64,000 bases of DNA from Actinomadura macrotermitis (GTDB lineage Bacteria > Actinomycetota > Actinomycetes > Streptosporangiales > Streptosporangiaceae). Below are positions 1 to 11,114 of the stretch, piece after piece (the first letter of the stretch is position 1; every line of letters begins with the position of its first letter). Location of the stretch: assembly GCF_009604375.1 (NCBI RefSeq), contig NZ_WEGH01000001.1:868001-932000 (forward strand), read 5' to 3'. The position numbers and the translations under genes are program-made. The notes below the pieces were generated by a model. It did not search any database, was not told the origin of the DNA, and saw nothing but the letters and a program-made list of their open reading frames with translations.

Positions 1-1
1 C

Positions 2-340
2 GACGGCAACCTGCACCCCCTGGTGCTGTTCGACGACGCCGAGCCGGGCGCCGCCGAGCGGGCCGAGGGGGTCTCCGGCGCCATCCTGGACCTGTGCATC
101 GAGCACGGCGGGTCGATCACCGGCGAGCACGGCGTCGGCGTGGACAAGGCCCGCTACATGCCGCGCATGTTCACCGCGGCCGACCTGGACACCATGCAGA
201 TGGTGCGGTGCGGCTTCGACCCGGCCGGGCTGTGCAACCCCGGCAAGATCTTCCCGACGCCGCGGCTGTGCGGCGAGGTGCCCGGCGTCCGCAAGGGCGT
301 GCATCCGCTGGTCGAGCAGGGAAAGGCGGACCTGTTCTGA
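2..340 (+). CDS. glcD: Glycolate oxidase subunit GlcD, C-terminal part (cut by window start)
   Basis: The reading frame is open from base 2 and the start lies outside the window, so only the last 112 residues are seen. They begin with DGNLHPLVLFD, match the end of FAD-linked oxidase C-terminal domains (glycolate/D-lactate dehydrogenase subunit D), and contain the TGEHGVGVDKARYM segment. The ending FDPAGLCNPGKIFPTP is typical of GlcD. The subunit binds FAD and oxidises glycolate to glyoxylate together with GlcE and GlcF. The stop overlaps the glcE start by one base (TGATG), so the three genes are translationally coupled. The identification is firm even though the gene is partial. Confidence 0.9.
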   Translation, partial: DGNLHPLVLFDDAEPGAAERAEGVSGAILDLCIEHGGSITGEHGVGVDKARYMPRMFTAADLDTMQMVRCGFDPAGLCNPGKIFPTPRLCGEVPGVRKGVHPLVEQGKADLF

Positions 341-1479
341 TGAAGGCCCTGGAAGCGGTCTGCGCCGATGTGCGGCCCGCCGCGTCCGGCGACGCCCTGG
401 TGGCGGCGCCCGCGTCGGTCGAGGAGGCCGCGGCCGTGCTGCGCGTCGCCGCCGAGCACGGCCTGGCGGTGATCGCGCGCGGCGGCGGCGGCCGGCTCGG
501 CTGGGGGCCGCCGCCGTCCCGGCGCGACCTGTTCGTCGACACCCGGAACCTGGACCGTGTGGTCGAGCACGCCGCCGGCGACCTGGTGGTGAAGGTGCAG
601 GCCGGCCTGCGGATGGACCGCCTCGCCGCGGTGCTCGCCGAAAGCGGCCAGCGCCTCGCCCTGGACGCCCCGCTGCCCGCCGCGACGGTCGGCGGGACGA
701 TCGCCACCGGCGCCGCCGGGCCGCTGCGCCACCTGTACGGGACGCCCCGCGACCTGGTCATCGGCCTCACCATCGTGCGCGCGGACGGGGAGATCGCCCG
801 CTCGGGCGGCAAGGTCGTCAAGAACGTCGCCGGATACGACCTCGGGCGGCTGTTCAGCGGCTCCTTCGGCACCCTCGGGCTGATCGTGGAGGCCGCCTTC
901 CGGCTGCACCCCGTCCCGGCCGTCCGCGAGTACCTCACCGCCGTCTACGCCGATGCCGACGCGGCGCACGAGGCCGTGCAGGCGGTGCTGCACTCCCCCG
1001 CCGCCCCGAGCGCCGTCGAGTGCGCGACGATCCCGGACGGCATCGCCGTCGGCGTCCTGCTCGAAGGCGCCACCGGCCGCGCCGCGCAGGTCCTCCCGCT
1101 CCTCGGCCAGGGCGCCCGGGTCGGCGACGCCGCGCCGGAGTGGTGGGGCCGCTATCCCGAGGGCGCCGTCCTGATCGAGGTGACCGGCAAACCCACCGCG
1201 CTCCCCGACTTCCTGCGGGCGGCGCCGAACCTCACCTGGTCGGCGTGCGGACACGGATACGTCGGCCTCGCCGGGGAGACCACCCCTGCGCAGGTCGCCG
1301 ATCTCCTCGTGGCACTACGCCGCATCGGCGGGGCGGTGGTCCGGAGCGCGCCCGCGCAGATCCGGGACGCCGTGGACGTGTGGGGCCCGATTCCGGCGCT
1401 GTCGCTGATGCGGCGCGTCAAGGACCAGTTCGATCCGGAGCACCGGCTGTCCCCCGGCCGCTTCGTTGGAGGGATCTGA
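340..1479 (+). CDS. glcE: Glycolate oxidase FAD-binding subunit GlcE
   Basis: This 379-residue protein has a PCMH-type FAD-binding domain: the glycine-rich VIARGGGGRLGWG lies at residues 44-56 and GGKVVKNVAGYDLGRL further on. The C-terminal half is short and GlcE-like, ending in the VKDQFDPEHRLSPGRF signature shared by GlcD and GlcE. It is the second FAD-type subunit of the glycolate oxidase complex that feeds glyoxylate metabolism at the membrane. I chose the ATG at 340 because it overlaps the glcD stop. The gene also ends in an overlap with the glcF ATG at 1479, so glcDEF is one operon. Upstream in-frame codons would lie inside glcD. Confidence 0.9.
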   Translation: MKALEAVCADVRPAASGDALVAAPASVEEAAAVLRVAAEHGLAVIARGGGGRLGWGPPPSRRDLFVDTRNLDRVVEHAAGDLVVKVQAGLRMDRLAAVLAESGQRLALDAPLPAATVGGTIATGAAGPLRHLYGTPRDLVIGLTIVRADGEIARSGGKVVKNVAGYDLGRLFSGSFGTLGLIVEAAFRLHPVPAVREYLTAVYADADAAHEAVQAVLHSPAAPSAVECATIPDGIAVGVLLEGATGRAAQVLPLLGQGARVGDAAPEWWGRYPEGAVLIEVTGKPTALPDFLRAAPNLTWSACGHGYVGLAGETTPAQVADLLVALRRIGGAVVRSAPAQIRDAVDVWGPIPALSLMRRVKDQFDPEHRLSPGRFVGGI

Positions 1480-2768
1480 TGAGCGCCTCGGACGAGGAAC
1501 TGCCCAAACTGCTCGGCGACTGCGTGCACTGCGGGTTCTGCCTGCCGACCTGCCCCACCTACGTGCTGTGGGGCGAGGAGATGGACTCCCCGCGCGGCCG
1601 CATCCACCTGATGCAGCAGCACGCCGAGGGCGCCCCGCTGTCGGAATCGATGGTCGGGCACTTCGACGCCTGTCTCGGCTGCATGGCGTGTGTGACGGCC
1701 TGCCCGTCCGGCGTCCAGTACGACCGGCTGATCGAGCACACCCGGGCCGAGGTGGAAAGCGAGCATCCGCGCCCGCTGCGGGAGCGCGCGCTCCGTGAGG
1801 CGATTTTCGCGCTGTTCCCCTACCCGCGTCGGCTGCGCGCCCTACGCGGGCCGCTCCGCCTCTACCAGCGCGCGCGCTTGGACGAGCTGGTGCGCCGTAC
1901 CGGTCTGCTGGAGCGCATCTCCCCCTCGCTCGCCGCCATGGAACGGCTCGCGCCGCCCCTCGGCAAGGCGCCCCGGCTGCCCGAACGGGTCGCCGCACGC
2001 GGCGGCCGCCGCGCCACTGTCGGGATGCTGACCGGCTGCGTGCAGCGTGAGTTCTTCCCCGGCGTGAACGCCGCGACCGCCCGCGTGCTGGCCCTGGAGG
2101 GCTGCGACGTGGTCATCCCCCGCACGCAGGGCTGCTGCGGCGCGCTGTCGCTGCACTCGGGACGCGAGGACGAGGCCAAGGAGTTCGCCCGCCGCACCAT
2201 CGAGGCGTTCGAGGCCGTCGACGTCATCGTGGTCAACGCGGCGGGCTGCGGCTCGTCGATGAAGGAGTACGCCGCGCTGCTCGCCGGCGACCCCGCCTGG
2301 GCGCGCCGGGCCGAGGCGCTGTCGGCCAGGACCCGCGACCTGGCCGAGTACCTCGTGGAACTCGGGCCCCGCGCGGAACGGCGGCCACTTCCGGTCACCG
2401 TCGCCTACCACGACGCCTGCCACCTCGCCCACGCGCAGGGCGTGCGCAGCCAGCCGCGCGCGCTGCTGGCGGGCATCCCCGGGCTGACCGTCCGGGAGAT
2501 CACCGACCCCGACGTGTGCTGCGGATCAGCCGGCGTCTACAACCTGCTGCAGCCCGAGGCGGCGGGCGAGCTGGGCGACCGCAAGGCCGGGCATGTGCGC
2601 GGAACGGGCGCCGAACTGCTGGTCGCGGCCAACCCCGGCTGCGCCATGCAGATCGCCACCGCGCTGCGCCGGCAGGGCGCCGAGATCGCCGTCGCGCACA
2701 CCGCCGAGGTGCTGGACGCCTCGCTGCGGGGCCTCGGCCGGGGGGCCCTGATCACCGATGCTCCGTAG
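1479..2768 (+). CDS. glcF: Glycolate oxidase iron-sulfur subunit GlcF
   Basis: This 429-residue protein carries two 4Fe-4S motifs near the N terminus, with Cys15/18/21/25 (CVHCGFCLPTC) and Cys65/68/71/75 (CLGCMACVTAC). Two CCG-type domains follow, marked by GCCGALSLHSG and by DVCCGSAGVYNLLQP. This order is that of GlcF and related (S)-2-hydroxy-acid oxidase iron-sulfur subunits. The subunit passes electrons from the flavin subunits towards the quinone pool. The ATG overlaps the glcE stop. No gene follows closely on the same strand, so the operon probably ends here, although I see no strong hairpin. Confidence 0.92.
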   Translation: MSASDEELPKLLGDCVHCGFCLPTCPTYVLWGEEMDSPRGRIHLMQQHAEGAPLSESMVGHFDACLGCMACVTACPSGVQYDRLIEHTRAEVESEHPRPLRERALREAIFALFPYPRRLRALRGPLRLYQRARLDELVRRTGLLERISPSLAAMERLAPPLGKAPRLPERVAARGGRRATVGMLTGCVQREFFPGVNAATARVLALEGCDVVIPRTQGCCGALSLHSGREDEAKEFARRTIEAFEAVDVIVVNAAGCGSSMKEYAALLAGDPAWARRAEALSARTRDLAEYLVELGPRAERRPLPVTVAYHDACHLAHAQGVRSQPRALLAGIPGLTVREITDPDVCCGSAGVYNLLQPEAAGELGDRKAGHVRGTGAELLVAANPGCAMQIATALRRQGAEIAVAHTAEVLDASLRGLGRGALITDAP

Positions 2769-2925
2769 CATCCGCCCAGCTTGATCATCCTTTTCGGGCA
2801 GCCGGCCACCCCCGCCGCAACGGATACGGTTGTCCTGTATTGTGTCGTCCCCCCCAGCCGGGACGCGATCGCCGACCGGCCACGTGTACCAGCCTGGGAT
2901 GGCCCGAGGGAGCACGGGAACCACC

Positions 2926-3648
2926 ATGTCCAACCGCCACCGTTCGTCAGGAAGCCGCCGCCGGCGCAAGCAGGGCAACGCCGGCCGGCTCGGCCTCGTC
3001 GGCGCGCTCACCGGCGCCGTCGGGATCGCCGCGGTGGCCGGGGCCATCGTGGTGATGCGCCCCGACGGCAAGGAGGACAAGGGCTCGCCGGTGCTGGCCG
3101 GGCAGGACGGCGCGAGCGTCGCGCCGGGCGCCCCCGGCACCACCCCCTCCCCCAGGTCCGGGCCGGTGCTGTCGTTCAACACCCCCGAGGGGTACGGCTA
3201 CGGGCTGGCCGCGGTCAAGGCGGGCGTCGACGCGCACCCGCTGAAGACCAGCAAGGCCACCACCGCGGGCGCCACGTTCGCCTACGCCGACTACGTGCTC
3301 ACCAACAACCAGAAGCGCCCGGTGCTGCTGGACTACCCCGCCGACCTGTTCGTGCCGGCCGCCCAGGTGCCCGCGGCCGCCCGCGACCGCTGCATGCCGC
3401 AGCCGGGCATCCCCGGCAGCATGTGCACGCTGCCGAACCACAGCCAGATCCTCGCGCGGCTCGGCGGCTCCAAGCCGCCCGTCCGGCAGGACGCCGACAC
3501 CATGATCCCGGCGGGCGCGTCCTACCTGGTCCGGATCGCCACCGACCTGCCGGTGCAGAGCGGCCTGGACGCCGGCGACATCAAGCTGTACGTGTGGAAC
3601 GTGCGTTTCACCAGCGACCGCAAGGGCGTCGGGCTCGACTTCCCCTAA
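2926..3648 (+). CDS. Membrane-anchored protein of unknown function
   Basis: I do not recognise the family. The 240-residue product begins with a very basic segment (SGSRRRRKQ), followed by one hydrophobic helix at about residues 23-44, and then a soluble domain that should lie outside the cell. That domain starts after a Gly/Pro/Ser-rich linker and contains two cysteines (RDRCMPQPG and MCTLPNH) that could form a disulfide. An SLxVQSGLDAG-like stretch near the end and the general pattern recall small extracellular beta-sandwich proteins, but this is weak. In-frame upstream starts exist (GTG at 2830). I prefer the ATG at 2926 because it is followed directly by the basic anchor. Confidence 0.6.
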   Translation: MSNRHRSSGSRRRRKQGNAGRLGLVGALTGAVGIAAVAGAIVVMRPDGKEDKGSPVLAGQDGASVAPGAPGTTPSPRSGPVLSFNTPEGYGYGLAAVKAGVDAHPLKTSKATTAGATFAYADYVLTNNQKRPVLLDYPADLFVPAAQVPAAARDRCMPQPGIPGSMCTLPNHSQILARLGGSKPPVRQDADTMIPAGASYLVRIATDLPVQSGLDAGDIKLYVWNVRFTSDRKGVGLDFP

Positions 3649-3654
3649 GGGGCG

Positions 3655-5327
3655 CTAGGGCACGTCCACGCCGGTGAAGCCGATGTCCTGGTAGGCGGGC
3701 TCGGAGAAGCCGCCCGCGCCGAGGTTGGCCAGGCCCGCGCGGGTCGCCACGATCTGCGGCCGCTGGTAGAGGGGCAGCACGGTCGCCTCCTGCCAGACGA
3801 GCCGGTCGGCCTCGTTGGTCAGCCGCCGGGCCCGGGCCGGGTCGAGCGCGCCGATCGCGCGGTCCATCGCGTCGTCGATCGCGGCGGTCCCGGTCCGCGC
3901 GTAGTTCTGCTGGATCCGGTCGCCGTGCGGCTTGGCGAACACCGACCGCAGCGACGACAGCGGGAACGCGGTGCCGAGCCAGGAGAACGCGACGATGTCG
4001 AAGTCGCCCGGCGTGATGTAGCGGTCGAACAGGTCGTCGGTCGGCACCGGCCGGATGTCGACCCGGATCCCGACGCGCTCCAGCAGCGCCCGGGTCAGCT
4101 CGCCCTCCTGCTTGCTGCCGGGCACCCCCGACGGCACGACGAACCGCAGCGCGAGCGTGCGGCCGCCGCGGGCCCGGTACCGGCCGCGGCGCGGCCAGCC
4201 CGCCTCGTCCAGCAGCCGCCCGGCGGCCTGCGGGTCGTAGCGGCCGAGCCCGCCGGAGTTGTCGGCGTACCCCTCCTGGGTGTTGACGAAGAAGTGGTTG
4301 CCGAGGGTCTGCACCGGCCAGCCGAGGTCGGCGAGGCCGGAGCGGGCGATGGCGCGCCGGTCGATGCCGAGCATCACCGCGCGCCGCACCCGCGGGTCCG
4401 ACAGGACCGGCCCGGCGGCGTTCAGGGTGAGGTGCCGCCAGTCGGGGCCGCCGGCGCGGTGGATCACCGCGCCGGGCACGCCCGCGGCGCGGCGCAGCGC
4501 GCCCGCGTCGGTGCCGATGTCCATCAGGTCGACCTCGCCGTTGGCGAACGCGCCCGGCGCCGCGCTGGAGTCCATCGCGCGGAACACGATCCGGTCGAGC
4601 TTGGCGGGCCGCCCCCACCAGCCGGGGTCGCGGTCGATCGTGACGGTCTTGGCGACCTGGTCGATCCGCCCGGCCTGGAACGGCCCGGCGGTGACCGGCA
4701 GCCGGTTCAGCCAGCCGTTGTTGAAGGCGGCGGGGTCGTCGCAGGTCGTGGCGGGGTACAGCGGGCTGAACAGGCTGCGCCAGTCGGCGTAGGGGCGGTC
4801 GAAGGTCACCTTGACCTCGCCGGCGCGGCCGCGCTCGACCCGGGCGATCTGCCGGTAGCCGGTGACGTTGGCGACCTGGAAGCGCGGGTCGCGGCCTGAC
4901 AGGGCGTGCGCCTGCGCGGCGAAGTCGCGGTATCCGATCGGCCGGCCGTCCGACCAGCGCGCGCGCTTGTTGAGCCGGTAGGTGACGACCTGCCTGGGCT
5001 TGGTGCGGGTCACCTCCGCCGACACCACGTATTCGGGCACCGGGTGCGGGACGCCTCTGGCGTCGGCGCGCATCAGGAACGGCAGCAGCCCCCGCACGAC
5101 CACGTCGACGACGCCCCTGCTGCCGTTGATCTGGTGGAAGTTCCACTGCGCGGGGAACTCCGGGAGGGGCCAGCGCAGGGTGCCGCCGGAGTGGATGCGG
5201 TCGCGGGCCGTCGGGTTGACGTCGGAGGCGGGCAGCCGGCCGGCGGCCGACGGGCTGTCCCCGCCGCCGCCCGAGCATGCGGCGGCGGCGACGGCCAGCA
5301 CCGCCGCCATGACGATCGGCCCTGTTC

Positions 5328-5331
<4 letters not shown>
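3655..5331 (-). CDS. Oligopeptide ABC transporter substrate-binding lipoprotein
   Basis: This 558-residue lipoprotein has the signal MRTGPIVMAAVLAVAAAAC with lipobox cysteine 19 and then a Gly/Ser linker. The mature part is an SBP family 5 (DppA/OppA-like) fold. Recognisable stretches are HSGGTLRWPLPEFP at the start, VTYRLNKRARWSDGRPI, which is the family's typical WSDG motif, and the DRLVWQEATVLPLYQRP ending. It captures peptides or similar solutes for the transporter encoded upstream. The start was set at the ATG that overlaps the ATPase stop by 4 nt. It is the last gene of the operon, an unusual place for a binding protein, which is normally first and most expressed. Confidence 0.88.
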
Positions 5332-7429
<2,098 letters not shown>

Positions 7430-7433
<4 letters not shown>

Positions 7434-8242
7434 GGCATCGTCCGCCGGGTCGCCGGGTCCAGGGCGTCGCGCAGGCCGTCGCCGAGCAGGTTGACCGCGA
7501 GCACGATCAGCACCAGCAGCCCGGCGGCGAACCCGAACAGCCACGGGTAGGCGGTGGTGCTGCCGCGCGCGTCGGCGACCACGGTGCCGAGCGAGGTGTC
7601 GGGCGGCCGCACCCCGAACCCGAAGTAGGACAGGCCGCTCTCGGCCAGGATCGCGACGCTGACGTTCAGCGCGGCGTCCACGGCCAGCAGCGACGCCAGG
7701 TGCGGCAGGATGTGCCGGGCGATGACGCGCGGGGCGCTCACCCCGAGGAAGCGGGCGGCCAGCACGTACTCGCGCTCCTTCAGGGAGATCGTCATGGCCC
7801 GCACCATCCGCGCGGTCACCATCCACATGAACCCCGCGAGCAGCAGCACCAGCATCGGCCAGCCGCCCGGCAGCACCGGCGACAGCACCGCCACGACCAG
7901 GAACGACGGCAGCACCAGCAGCAGGTCGACGCCGAAGGTCAGCGCGCGGTCGGGCCAGCCGCCGCAGAAGCCCGCGACGGTCCCGACGAGGGCGGCCAGG
8001 CCCGTCGACAGGACCGCGACGAGCAGCCCGATGAGCAGCGAGCGCCGCATGCCGCGCAGGGTGAGGGCGAACACGTCGTGGCCGCTCTGGGTGGTGCCGA
8101 ACCAGTGCTCGGCCGACGGCGGCGCGCGGAACGCGGCGAAGTCGGTGTCGTCCCAGCCCCACGGGGACAGCAGCGGGCCGGCGAAGGCGAGCAGGAACAG
8201 CGCCGCGAGCAGCGCGAGCCCGGCGCGGGTGCGGCGGTTCAC
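7430..8242 (-). CDS. Oligopeptide ABC transporter permease, DppC/OppC type
   Basis: This 270-residue integral membrane protein has an N-terminal hydrophobic helix (LALLAALFLLAFAGPLLSP), the FGTTQSGHDVF segment typical of DppC/OppC, and about five more helices. The EAA loop region reads RARFLGVSAPRVIARHILPH (residues approximate), where the ATPase docks. It ends in VNLLGDGLRDALDPATRR, the family signature. The start is a GTG whose last two bases belong to the stop of the preceding permease gene (GTGA overlap). It pairs with the DppB-like permease to form the membrane channel. Confidence 0.9.
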
Positions 8243-9237
8243 CGGGCGCCCACCCGTACCCGCGGGTCCAGCACGCCGTACAGGACGTCGGAGACCAGGC
8301 CGGCCAGCAGCACCGCGACGGCGGCGAAGCAGTCGACCGCGGCGACGACGTTGGCGTCGCCGCGGGTGATGGAGTCGATCAGCCACTCGCCGAGGCCGTG
8401 CCAGCCGAAGACCTTCTCGGTGAACATGGCGCCGAGCAGCAGCAGCCCGCTGGTGTAGGCGAAGTAGGTGCACATGGGGATCAGCGCGGTGCGCAGGCCG
8501 TGCCGCAACAGCGCGTCGCGGCGGCGGAGGCCCTTGGCGCGGGCGGTGCGCACGAAGTCGGCGTCCAGGACGTCGAGCATCATGCTGCGCTGGTAGCGGC
8601 TGTAGAGGGCGAGCTGGGCCAGCGCGATGGTGGCGGTCGGCAGCAGCAGGTGGCGGACGCGGTCGCCGAGGCCGCCGAGCGCGCCGAACGTGCCGTCGGC
8701 GGCGCCGGGGCTGGACTCGCCGACCCATTCGAAGACCTGCAGGCCGGTGACGTCGTTGACCTGCTTGGCGGCGGTCTGCAGCAGCATCGCCAGCACGAAC
8801 ACCGGGACGGCCAGCAGCAGGTAGGAGCCGAGGGTGATGAGGCGGTCGGGCATCCGGTGCCGCTTCATCGCCGCCCAGGCGCCGAGCAGGACGCCGAGCG
8901 CGAACCCGGCGACCGCGCCGAGCACGAGCAGCCGCAGGCTCACCTGCAGCCGCCGCCACAGCTCGTCGTTGACGGGGGAGCCCTGCCAGGTGCGGCCGAA
9001 GTCGCCGTGCAGGACGCCGGTGGCCCAGACGCGGTAGCGGTCCGCCAGCGGGGTGCGGTCGTTGAGGTTGAGCCGGGTCAGCTCGGCCTCGACGACCGCC
9101 GCGGGCGGACGGGGGGTGCGGTCCTCGAAGTTGGCGCGGGGCTTCAGCGCGGCGGCCGCCAGCAGGTAGGCGAGGCTGGCGGCGACGACGACGAGGACGG
9201 CGTGGTTCACCAGACGGCGTAGCAGGAAACTCGCCAT
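8239..9237 (-). CDS. Oligopeptide ABC transporter permease, DppB/OppB type
   Basis: This 332-residue protein has the DppB layout: an N-terminal helix (MASFLLRRLVNHAVLVVVAA), a long periplasmic-side loop with LNLNDRTPLADRYRVWATG and HGDFGRTWQGSPV, and five further helices ending in DVLYGVLDPRVR. The ATG at 9237 is preceded by a strong GGGAGG ribosome binding site. A GTG ten codons upstream is in frame but less likely. It is the first gene of the four-gene operon. An 18-bp palindrome at 9269-9286 lies just upstream, so control is probably at this promoter. Confidence 0.9.
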   Translation of the reverse strand: MASFLLRRLVNHAVLVVVAASLAYLLAAAALKPRANFEDRTPRPPAAVVEAELTRLNLNDRTPLADRYRVWATGVLHGDFGRTWQGSPVNDELWRRLQVSLRLLVLGAVAGFALGVLLGAWAAMKRHRMPDRLITLGSYLLLAVPVFVLAMLLQTAAKQVNDVTGLQVFEWVGESSPGAADGTFGALGGLGDRVRHLLLPTATIALAQLALYSRYQRSMMLDVLDADFVRTARAKGLRRRDALLRHGLRTALIPMCTYFAYTSGLLLLGAMFTEKVFGWHGLGEWLIDSITRGDANVVAAVDCFAAVAVLLAGLVSDVLYGVLDPRVRVGAR

Positions 9238-9268
9238 CCTCCCCCTCCCCGCGCGCGAGCCGGTCACG

Positions 9269-9286
9269 GAATGCTATTGAGCATTC
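9269..9286 (-). promoter_or_regulatory. Candidate operator upstream of the oligopeptide importer operon
   Basis: The palindrome GAATGCTATTGAGCATTC has 7-bp arms around ATTG. It sits 32 bp upstream of the first permease start, where the -10 region is expected; read on the minus strand the AT-rich core CTCAATAGC is the best -10 candidate. Bound protein would block this promoter. No regulator gene is adjacent, so the binding protein is unknown. Confidence 0.45.
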
Positions 9287-9320
9287 ACGGTACGCGCGGG
9301 GAGAACGAGGAAACTCGCAA

Positions 9321-9348
9321 CCCAACGTGACCCAACGGTGACGTTGGG
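9321..9348 (-). terminator. Hairpin directly after the membrane protein gene
   Basis: Arms CCCAACGT and ACGTTGGG flank a 12-nt spacer that itself contains CCCAACGG. It starts one base after the stop codon of the gene ending at 9350, so it is well placed to end that transcript. There is no clear U-run. Confidence 0.4.
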
Positions 9349-9349
9349 G

Positions 9350-10333
9350 CTAGGAGGCCAGCGCCGGCTCCCGCTCGGGGGCGGGGGCGCCCTTCGCCCG
9401 GCCCCGGCCCCGGACGAGGCCCACGCCGAGCAGGGCGGCGGCGCCGGCGATCCAGAGGCCGAGGACGAGCAGCGGGCCGCCCGCGCGGGCGCCGTCGAAG
9501 AAGGCGACCGAGCGCAGCAGCGTGGCGGCGGCGCCGGGCGGCAGGGCCTGGCCGATCGCGCCCCAGGGCTGGGGCAGCAGCTCGGGCGCCGAGGTGGCGG
9601 CCGACAGCGGGTTGCCGAGCAGCAGGAACGTCAGCGCGCCGATGCCGATGCCGGGCCGGCCGACCGCGGCGGCCAGCCCGACGATGCTGCCGGTGACCGA
9701 CAGGATCGTCAGCGCGACGGCGCCAGCGAGGGGGGGGTAGGAGCCGGGCAGCAGCGACAGCCAGCCCTGCGCGATCGCGGGCACGGCGAGCCCGCCGAGG
9801 AGGGCGAAGGCGCCGACGCCCGCGGCCCGCCAGGCCAGGGACGAGATGAGCAGGGTCAGCAGCACCGCGGCGGCGATGCCGGACATGACCAGCGGCAGCG
9901 CGAGGGCGCCGAACCCGGTGCCGCGCGGGTCGTCGGGGTCGGCCGCGACGACGTCCTGGACGGGCGCGGGCCGCTCCCCCGCCATCTGCTGGGCCACCTG
10001 GCCGAGCAGCTGGGCGGTCAGCGGCGAGGCCGCGGAGGCGACCAGGACCTTCGGCCCGGCCGGGGTGGTGACGATGGCGCCGTAGGCGGAGCGGCCGGTG
10101 AGGGCGGCGCGGGCGGCGACCTCGTCGGGCTTGGCCGTGATCTCGAACGCGCCGGGGCGGGCGTGCTGGAGCCGCTCGGCGACGGCGGCGGACTGCGGCC
10201 CGGCGACGACGATCGGCAGGTCGCGCGGGGCGACGCGGGCGGCGGGCCAGGCGAACGCGACGACCATGACCAGCTGCAGGACGGTGGCGGCGAGGGCGAC
10301 GCCGAGCGCGCGCCCGGCGATCGGAGACGACAT
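9350..10333 (-). CDS. Multi-pass membrane protein, ABC-2/YhgE-like
   Basis: This 327-residue protein has one N-terminal helix (about residues 9-32), a soluble external domain of about 120 residues (RDLPIVVAGPQSAAVAERLQ onwards), and then about five to six hydrophobic helices to the end. One helix plus an external domain plus a helix block is the layout of YhgE/Pip and ABC-2 type permease-like proteins (DUF3533-like). There is no ATPase partner. It diverges from a TetR regulator gene across 104 bp holding two matching operators, so it is very likely repressed by that TetR protein and may act in export or resistance. The substrate is unknown. Confidence 0.65.
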   Translation of the reverse strand: MSSPIAGRALGVALAATVLQLVMVVAFAWPAARVAPRDLPIVVAGPQSAAVAERLQHARPGAFEITAKPDEVAARAALTGRSAYGAIVTTPAGPKVLVASAASPLTAQLLGQVAQQMAGERPAPVQDVVAADPDDPRGTGFGALALPLVMSGIAAAVLLTLLISSLAWRAAGVGAFALLGGLAVPAIAQGWLSLLPGSYPPLAGAVALTILSVTGSIVGLAAAVGRPGIGIGALTFLLLGNPLSAATSAPELLPQPWGAIGQALPPGAAATLLRSVAFFDGARAGGPLLVLGLWIAGAAALLGVGLVRGRGRAKGAPAPEREPALAS

Positions 10334-10350
10334 GGGGAGCCTCCACTAAA

Positions 10351-10366
10351 AGCGAATGTTCGTTCT
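10351..10366. promoter_or_regulatory. TetR operator 1, in front of the membrane protein gene
   Basis: Read on the minus strand the site is AGAACGAACATTCGCT, i.e. half-sites AACGA and TCGCT around 4 bp. It has the same geometry as operator 2 near the tetR start. A TTTAGT -10-like element for the minus-strand gene touches its edge, so binding would block transcription towards 10333. Confidence 0.65.
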
Positions 10367-10402
10367 CTTTACTGGACCCAGCGTGGCACCGGGCTGCCAC
10401 GG

Positions 10403-10430
10403 TTGTCAAGAACGAGCGTTCGTTTTAGAT
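10403..10430 (+). promoter_or_regulatory. tetR promoter with operator 2 in the spacer
   Basis: A -35 TTGTCA (10403-10408) and a -10 TTAGAT (10425-10430) are 16 bp apart. The spacer holds the palindrome AACGAGCGTTCGTT (10411-10424). The start codon follows the -10 by only 7 nt, so the transcript should begin at or next to the ATG. This arrangement predicts tight self-repression and a leaderless message. Confidence 0.6.
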
Positions 10431-10437
10431 TGGGGTC

Positions 10438-11049
10438 ATGCCCCGAGTCAGCGAAGAGCACCTGGAACGCCGCCGGCAGCAGATCCTGGACGCCGCCCGC
10501 GTCTGCTTCATCCGCAAAGGCCTGCACGAGACCTCGATGCAGGACATCTTCACCGAGTCGGGGCTGTCGGCGGGCGCGGTCTACCGCTACTTCCGCAGCA
10601 AGAACGCCATCATCGAGGCGATCACCCTCACCACGATCGGCGACGTGCGGGCCCTGCTGACCAGGCTGGCCCACCAGGACCCCGTCCCGCCCCTGGACGA
10701 GACGATCGGCACCGTCTGCGCCCGGCTGATGGAGCTGACCGAGAACGACGGGCCCGTCCGGCTCGCCCCGCAGGCCTGGGCGCTCGCCCTGTACGACCCC
10801 GAGGTCGGCGGGCACGTCCGCGAGACCGTCATCGCCATGCGCGACCTGTGGGCGCTGTACATCCGGCGGCTGGCCGAGGCGGGCGCGCTGCCCGCCGACA
10901 CCGACGCCGAGGCGGCCGCCAAGGCGCTGTTCGGGCTGATGCCCGGCTTCCTGCTGCAGCACCTGCTCATCGGCGACGTCACCCCCGAGGACCTGCGGCA
11001 CGGGGTGCGCGCCCTGGCCCGGCAGAGCACGCTCGCCGCTCCCGTCTGA
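10438..11049 (+). CDS. TetR-family transcriptional regulator
   Basis: This 203-residue protein has a typical TetR N-terminal DNA-binding domain: RQQILDAARVCFIRKGLHETSMQ, the recognition helix SAGAVYRYFRSKNAII, and a helical C-terminal ligand domain of the AcrR type. The start is the ATG at 10438. There is no Shine-Dalgarno sequence because the promoter -10 is only 7 nt away. It diverges from the membrane protein gene at 10333, and matching palindromes lie in front of both genes, so it probably represses both. The ligand is not evident. Confidence 0.9.
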   Translation: MPRVSEEHLERRRQQILDAARVCFIRKGLHETSMQDIFTESGLSAGAVYRYFRSKNAIIEAITLTTIGDVRALLTRLAHQDPVPPLDETIGTVCARLMELTENDGPVRLAPQAWALALYDPEVGGHVRETVIAMRDLWALYIRRLAEAGALPADTDAEAAAKALFGLMPGFLLQHLLIGDVTPEDLRHGVRALARQSTLAAPV

Positions 11050-11056
11050 CCACGGC

Positions 11057-11094
11057 GAACGGCCCGCCCGGTGCGTGCACCGGGCGGGCCGTTC
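11057..11094. terminator. Bidirectional terminator between tetR and a convergent protease gene
   Basis: A near-perfect 18-bp GC-rich hairpin (GAACGGCCCGCCCGGTGC and its complement) lies 7 bp after the tetR stop and 20 bp before the end of the convergent gene. Confidence 0.8.
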
Positions 11095-11114
11095 GGTCAG
11101 GTGTCACCCGCGCG

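Noticed and set aside
10409..10427. The tetR operator read as an SOS box (GAAC-N4-GTTC)
   Set aside because: The core matches, but the flanks do not give TCGAAC/GTTCGA, and a second copy with AACGA-N4-TCGYT geometry lies in front of the divergent gene. A TetR operator explains both sites better.
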